DNA of 42,371 bases from Oscillospiraceae bacterium. Its GTDB lineage: Bacteria > Bacillota > Clostridia > Oscillospirales > CAG-272. Position 1 is the first letter of the stretch. Each line of letters starts with the position of its first letter. Under the pieces are notes generated by a model. That model ran no database searches. It was given only the letters and a program-made list of their open reading frames with translations, and had not been told where the DNA came from. Both the position numbers and the translations under genes were made by a program. Location of the stretch: NCBI GenBank assembly GCA_015064285.1, contig SVSN01000018.1, positions 1 to 42,371 of the forward strand, given 5' to 3'. Below are positions 41,951 to 42,371 of the stretch, in pieces.

Positions 41951-42248
41951 GATATCCGAAATACCGATGGAGTGGTCAGCCGTACCTTCAATTACGGTAG
42001 GGGAGGGGCTTGCTCCTCCCGTGAGAGGATTTGGTATTTCTCGTTTTGTGGAGAAATCCGACAGTTTCCTTCGATATCCGAAATACCAATGGAGCGGTCA
42101 GCCGTACCTTCAATTACGGTAGGGGAGGGGCTTGCTCCTCCCGTGAGAGGATTTGGTATTTCTCATTTTGTGGAGAAATCCGACAGTTTCCTTCGATATC
42201 CGAAATACCAATGGAGTGGTCAGCCGTACCTTCAATTACAGTAGGGGA
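41951..42248. repeat. 122-bp tandem repeat, two full copies and one partial
   Basis: The word GATATCCGAAATACC begins at 41951, 42073 and 42195, exactly 122 bases apart, and copies differ at only a few bases. Each full unit contains a GGTAGGGGAGG/CCTCCCG hairpin and an ATTTCTC/GAGAAAT hairpin. The third copy stops abruptly at about 42248, inside the first hairpin. Confidence 0.9.
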
Positions 42249-42371
42249 CTGTCGCAAATATCCTATGAAAACAGTCCAAGTAAAAAAGCACACAAATCTA
42301 AGGGTGGAGCAAATCCATCCTTTTTGTGTGCCAACAAAGCGTATTTTTTACCCAATCAAGCTACAGCCACA
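42246..42371. mobile_element. Putative insertion-element end, continuing beyond the window
   Basis: The third tandem repeat is cut at about 42248, and new sequence begins GGACTGTCGCAAATATC, with a matching ACAGTCC at 42271-42277. After it comes a terminator-like hairpin for the minus strand. Interruption of a repeat, a GGGACTGTCGCAAA-like start and an inward terminator fit an insertion sequence whose transposase gene lies to the right and is read leftward. A minus-strand frame ends at about 42348 but is too short to judge. The family is not identified. Confidence 0.45.
42281..42331 (-). terminator. Terminator for a minus-strand gene beyond the right edge
   Basis: GCACACAAA pairs with TTTGTGTGC, with an inner GGGTGGA/TCCATCC stem. 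Read on the minus strand it is followed by TTTTTT. It probably ends the transcript of a gene right of the window. Confidence 0.65.

Larger units (their letters stand above)
41842..42371. other. Non-coding end of window with tandem repeats and element terminus
   Basis: This 530-base stretch holds the GH38 promoter, the 122-bp tandem array and the putative insertion-element end. Short open frames across the repeats (41937-42244) only reflect the repeat sequence and are not believed to be genes. Confidence 0.7.

Noticed and set aside
41951-42248. CRISPR or coding repeat at the right end
   Set aside because: The units are 122 bases, contiguous and identical without spacers, and the short frames across them lack start signals.

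Overview
The window looks like a chromosomal segment of a gut- or rumen-type anaerobic member of the Clostridia (Bacillota). The evidence is the gene order zapA–U32–dut–DUF4321–maf–mreBCD, the GGGtGRT/IscU-like gene pair, dockerin modules, lipoproteins with Thr/Glu-rich linkers, strong AGGAGG ribosome-binding sites, and several near-perfect TTGACA-17-TATAAT promoters. No rRNA, tRNA, CRISPR array or complete prophage was seen. The assignment below class level is inference.

Region 1 (1-11313) is a long series of minus-strand genes. In transcription order they are zapA, a U32 peptidase/RlhA-like gene, dut, a DUF4321 membrane protein, maf, mreB, mreC, mreD, dus, a flavoredoxin-like gene, an MGDG-synthase-like glycosyltransferase, a CapA-like lipoprotein, and the start of a methionine gamma-lyase-like gene cut by the window edge. 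Gaps are short and some genes overlap (ATGA between maf and mreB), so much of this is probably one or a few cell-shape and housekeeping operons.

Region 2 (11474-18308) holds surface and glycan functions: a SleB-like cell wall hydrolase, a GH16 lipoprotein, an orphan solute-binding lipoprotein with a perfect promoter, a small helical protein, a GH106-like glycosidase and a GNAT acetyltransferase. Region 3 (18467-24584) has three plus-strand transcription units: an ABC-2 exporter behind a structured leader with its own terminator, azlCD (branched-chain amino acid export), and the IscU-like/GGGtGRT pair, which uses codons typical of highly expressed genes.

Region 4 (24585-34213) is the accessory part. 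It holds two gene fragments facing head to head, a 1121-residue BspA-type leucine-rich-repeat protein with a C-terminal dockerin and near-identical internal repeats, an AAC(3)-like acetyltransferase, a large secreted GH20 enzyme with FIVAR modules, an IS200-type transposase remnant and repeat-rich non-coding DNA. Region 5 (34214-41841) holds a radical SAM gene overlapping pncB, thiI, a small membrane protein and a GH38 alpha-mannosidase, all minus strand, separated by spacers carrying palindromic repeats.

The right end (41951-42371) is a 122-bp tandem repeat interrupted by what looks like the end of an insertion element. The most unusual features are the set of non-coding repeats (palindromes, purine-rich heptamer tracts directly after stop codons, dispersed hairpins), the leader of the ABC exporter, the GGGtGRT pair of unknown function, and the recently amplified LRR gene.
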